Shown here one piece after another: positions 61,378-64,000 of a stretch of DNA of 64,000 nt. Source of the DNA: Bordetella genomosp. 11 (lineage in GTDB: Bacteria > Pseudomonadota > Gammaproteobacteria > Burkholderiales > Burkholderiaceae_B); assembly GCF_002261215.1 (NCBI RefSeq), contig NZ_NEVS01000004.1, positions 1,054,001 through 1,118,000 on the forward strand, in the 5' to 3' direction. The notes beneath the pieces were generated by a model. It was given only the letters and a program-made list of their open reading frames with translations. It was not told where the DNA came from and searched no databases. The number at the start of each line of letters is the position of its first letter. Position 1 is the first letter of the stretch. Position numbers and translations under genes: made by a program.

Positions 61378-61770
61378 ATGACGGCGACGATACTGGTCGC
61401 GGACGATTCCGCGACGATGCGCATGATAGTCCAGGCCACCCTGACCGGGGCCGGCTGGAAAGTCCTGGCCGCGGGCAACGGCAAGGATGCGCTGGCGCTG
61501 GCGATGGAACAGGCAGCGCCGGTGGACCTGGTGGTGAGCGATTGGAATATGCCCGTTATGGGCGGCCTGGACCTGATACGCGGGTTGCGCCAGGTCGATC
61601 GCTATCAGGACGTGCCCGTGCTGGTGTTGACCACCGAGGACGACGTCGAAAGCAAGACCGCGGCGCGCGATCTGGGGGTATGCGGCTGGCTGCAGAAGCC
61701 GGTCGACCCGGACCTGTTGATAGAAATGGCGTCGGAGCTCCTGGGTCAGCCCGGCGAGCCTTCGCATTGA
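61378..61770 (+). CDS. CheY-like single-domain response regulator
   Basis: A 130-residue receiver domain without output region: acidic pair in VADDSATM, phosphoacceptor Asp in VVSDWNMPVMGG (Asp54 or nearby), LTTED and LQKPVDPD. The start at 61378 follows AGGAG after the motB stop. It is of the kind found between motB and cheA in Bordetella. The principal CheY of the chemotaxis operon may be another gene further downstream, so the symbol cheY is not assigned. Confidence 0.9.
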   Translation: MTATILVADDSATMRMIVQATLTGAGWKVLAAGNGKDALALAMEQAAPVDLVVSDWNMPVMGGLDLIRGLRQVDRYQDVPVLVLTTEDDVESKTAARDLGVCGWLQKPVDPDLLIEMASELLGQPGEPSH

Positions 61771-61785
61771 GCATGGAAGGACGTC

Positions 61786-63933
61786 ATGAGCGGTCTTGAC
61801 CTGAGTCAGTTTTACGAGACTTTCTTCGATGAGGCGGACGAGCTGCTGGCCCAGATGGAGCAACTGCTGCTCGAACTGGATGCCGGCCAGCCGGACATCG
61901 AGCAACTGAACGCAATCTTCCGGGCAGCGCACTCGATCAAGGGGGGCGCCGCCACCTTCGGCTGTTTCACTGCGCTGGCCGAAACCACCCATCTCCTGGA
62001 AAACCTGCTCGATGCCATTCGCCGCGGTGAAATGGCATTGCGCACGGACATGATCGACATCTTTCTGGAAACCAAGGACGTGCTGAAAAGCCAATTGGAC
62101 GCCTACCGCGCCTCCGAGGAGCCCGATGCCGCCGCCTACGAGCGCATTTGCGAGGTGCTGCGCCAGCTGGCGCTGGAGCACAACGGCGGACAAGCCGCCG
62201 CTCCCGCGCCTGTCGCGGCGGCGCAGCCCGCCCCGGCGCCCGTGCCTGTCCAGGCACCGCCCGCAGCCGCGGCTCCGGCTGCCGCCCCCGTCCCCGCCCC
62301 GGCGGGAGGGGACCATCTGCCGTTGCGCGTCCGCATCAACCGGGTCTCCGCAAAAGACGCCCAGTCGCTGCTGGAGGAAATGAACAACCTGGGCCGCGTG
62401 CTGGCCAGCGACCAGCTGGGTGGCGGGCTGACCGTATGGCTGGAAAGCACCTGCTCGGCCGACGATATCGAGGCGGTTTGCTGCTTCATCGTCGATGCCG
62501 ACCAGATTTCCATCGCCCGCGAAGCCGTTCCCGTGCAGGACGGCGCGGTGGATGACTTCGCCCAGGCTGCCGCGGATTTCGCGGCGCAGGCACAGCAGGC
62601 TTCGGCGGCGCAGCCGGCCGCCCCGGCGGCGGCCCCGGCTCCCGCTCCGGCGGCGCCCGCTGCCGCCAAGGCCGCTGCCCCGGAGAGCGGCGCGCCCCGC
62701 GCGCAGCGAGCCGGCGGCGCCGCCCCGGCGGGAGACAAGGAATCCACTTCCATCCGCGTCGGCGTGGAAAAGGTCGACCAGATCATCAACCTGGTCGGCG
62801 AACTGGTGATTACCCAGGCCATGCTGGCGCAGACCGCATCCACGCTGGATCCGGTATTGCACGACCGCCTGCTCAACGGCATGGAGCAGCTCGAGCGCAA
62901 TGCGCGCGACCTGCAGGAAGCCGTCATGTCGGTGCGCATGATGCCCATGGACTATGTGTTCAGCCGCTTCCCGCGCCTGGTGCGCGACCTCGCGGGCAAG
63001 ATGGGCAAGCAGATCGAACTGCAGACCTATGGCCGCGCGACCGAACTGGACAAGAGCCTGATCGAGCGGATCATCGATCCCTTGACCCATCTGGTGCGCA
63101 ACAGCCTGGACCACGGCATCGAGACGCCCGAGAAGCGCATCGCGGCGGGCAAGGACCCGGTCGGCCAGCTCGTGCTGTCGGCGCAGCACAGCGGCGGCAA
63201 TATCGTGATCGAGGTCAGCGACGACGGCGGCGGGCTGAATCGCGACCGCATTCTGAAGAAAGCCATCCAGCAGGGCATCGCGGTCAGCGAGAACGCCAGC
63301 GATGACGAAGTGTGGCAGCTTATTTTCGCGCCGGGTTTTTCGACGGCGGAGCAGATCACCGATATCTCGGGCCGGGGCGTCGGCATGGACGTCGTGCGCC
63401 GCAATATCCAGGACATGGGCGGCCATGTGCAGCTGTCCTCGGTACCGGGCAACGGCACGACGACCCGCATCGTGTTGCCGCTGACGCTGGCCATCCTCGA
63501 TGGCATGTCGGTGCGCGTGGGGACGGAAACCTTCATCCTGCCGCTGAATCACGTGACGGAATCGTTGCAGCCGACCAACGAGCAGATCTATTCGGTGGCC
63601 GGCAATGAGCGGGTCATGCACGTGCGTGGCGAATACCTGCCGTTGGTCGAAATGCATCGGGTTTTTTCGGTCGCGGACGCGCAGAAAGACCCGACGCAGG
63701 CCATTGCGGTGATCATGCAGGCCGAGGACCGGCGGTTCGCGCTGCTGGTGGATCATCTGGTGGGCCAGCACCAGGTGGTCGTAAAGAATCTGGAATCGAA
63801 CTATCGCAAGGTGCCCGGCGTTTCGGCGGCCACCATCCTGGGCGACGGCAGCGTCGCGCTGATCATCGATGTGTTCGCCATGGCGCGCGCGAACCGCGAG
63901 AAATGGGTACCGGCCGAAGCGGTCCTGAACTGA
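61786..63933 (+). CDS. cheA: chemotaxis histidine kinase CheA
   Basis: A 715-residue CheA. The P1 Hpt domain has phosphorylatable His49 in FRAAHSIKGGAATFG. Ala/Pro-rich linkers flank a P2-like domain (LRVRINRVSAKDAQSLLEEM to ADQISI). The dimerisation region, HATPase (LTHLVRNSLDHGIETPEKR, DDGGGLNRDRI, GRGVGMDVVRRNI) and a C-terminal CheW-like P5 domain (LPLNHVTESLQPTNEQI, LLVDHLVGQHQVVVKNL) follow. It autophosphorylates on receptor signals and passes phosphate to CheY/CheB. Confidence 0.97.
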   Translation: MSGLDLSQFYETFFDEADELLAQMEQLLLELDAGQPDIEQLNAIFRAAHSIKGGAATFGCFTALAETTHLLENLLDAIRRGEMALRTDMIDIFLETKDVLKSQLDAYRASEEPDAAAYERICEVLRQLALEHNGGQAAAPAPVAAAQPAPAPVPVQAPPAAAAPAAAPVPAPAGGDHLPLRVRINRVSAKDAQSLLEEMNNLGRVLASDQLGGGLTVWLESTCSADDIEAVCCFIVDADQISIAREAVPVQDGAVDDFAQAAADFAAQAQQASAAQPAAPAAAPAPAPAAPAAAKAAAPESGAPRAQRAGGAAPAGDKESTSIRVGVEKVDQIINLVGELVITQAMLAQTASTLDPVLHDRLLNGMEQLERNARDLQEAVMSVRMMPMDYVFSRFPRLVRDLAGKMGKQIELQTYGRATELDKSLIERIIDPLTHLVRNSLDHGIETPEKRIAAGKDPVGQLVLSAQHSGGNIVIEVSDDGGGLNRDRILKKAIQQGIAVSENASDDEVWQLIFAPGFSTAEQITDISGRGVGMDVVRRNIQDMGGHVQLSSVPGNGTTTRIVLPLTLAILDGMSVRVGTETFILPLNHVTESLQPTNEQIYSVAGNERVMHVRGEYLPLVEMHRVFSVADAQKDPTQAIAVIMQAEDRRFALLVDHLVGQHQVVVKNLESNYRKVPGVSAATILGDGSVALIIDVFAMARANREKWVPAEAVLN

Positions 63934-63944
63934 GGGAGTAATAC

Positions 63945-64000
63945 ATGGCAGCCAAACCCCAATCGCAAGGCGCCCGCGTCGAAGACGTCGGCCGCGAATT
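63945..64000 (+). CDS. cheW: chemotaxis coupling protein CheW (N-terminus only)
   Basis: The ATG at 63945, 11 bp after the cheA stop and preceded by GGGAG, opens MAAKPQSQGARVEDVGRE before the window ends. Eighteen residues are too few for a family match; the identity rests on the conserved gene order cheA-cheW of Bordetella motility loci. Confidence 0.7.
   Translation, partial: MAAKPQSQGARVEDVGRE

Noticed and set aside
1..64000. tRNA, rRNA, prophage or insertion sequence
   Set aside because: No transposase or integrase frame, terminal inverted repeat, tRNA cloverleaf or rRNA segment was seen on reading through the window.

Overview
The window is about 66% GC chromosomal DNA from a betaproteobacterium of the Alcaligenaceae, most probably Bordetella or a close relative such as Achromobacter. 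The indicators are several periplasmic Bug (TctC) binding proteins and MmgE/PrpD paralogues, a short GC-rich intergenic repeat of the kind scattered through these genomes, and the motility gene order fliC-fliA / flhDC-motAB-cheYAW. This assignment comes from gene content; no database was searched.

Layout. 1-1768: a LacI-type regulator (cut by the window edge) and a LysR regulator. 1930-14707: a ten-gene catabolic array divergent from the LysR gene (two metallo-beta-lactamase-fold hydrolases, a flavin/Fe-S ene-reductase, three Bug proteins, four MmgE/PrpD proteins) for an unidentified carboxylate. 14694-16934: a large protein whose C-terminus looks like the catalytic A chain of cholera/heat-labile enterotoxin. 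17010-23879: metal resistance (His-rich Zn/Cd/Pb P-ATPase with divergent MerR regulator; CopA-CueR with divergent CopZ). 24008-26218: peroxiredoxin-glutaredoxin fusion and a lipoamide-dehydrogenase-like flavoprotein. 26327-28678: a large orphan protein with a Ser-rich N-terminus. 29107-32243: small membrane stress protein, SCO protein and oligopeptidase A. 32352-32649: triplicated 110-bp repeat. 32650-35899: FolD overlapping a PAS-kinase/LuxR-type two-component pair. 36133-42348: pyruvate dehydrogenase operon aceE-aceF-lpdA.

42409-55084 appears to be a flagellin-glycan island. A nine-gene operon on the minus strand encodes an adenylating enzyme, two acyl carrier proteins, a KAS III enzyme, two ketoreductase-like SDRs, a NeuD/PglD-like acyltransferase, a methyltransferase and a PhyH-type dioxygenase. 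Across an arylamine N-acetyltransferase gene lie a methyltransferase-TPR-GT41 (O-GlcNAc transferase-like) fusion and a DegT sugar aminotransferase, followed directly by flagellin. The gene set recalls the flagellin glycosylation island of Pseudomonas aeruginosa and the viosamine island of P. syringae. The likely product is an acylated, possibly methylated or hydroxylated amino-deoxysugar placed on FliC.

55263-64000 is the flagellar control and chemotaxis region: fliC with a sigma-28 promoter, fliA, an AT-rich regulatory gap holding a strong dyad, flhDC, motAB, a CheY-like regulator, cheA and the first codons of cheW. The strongest candidates for something new are the enterotoxin-A-like protein, the acyl-sugar/GT41 flagellin modification system and the MBL/Bug/PrpD array.
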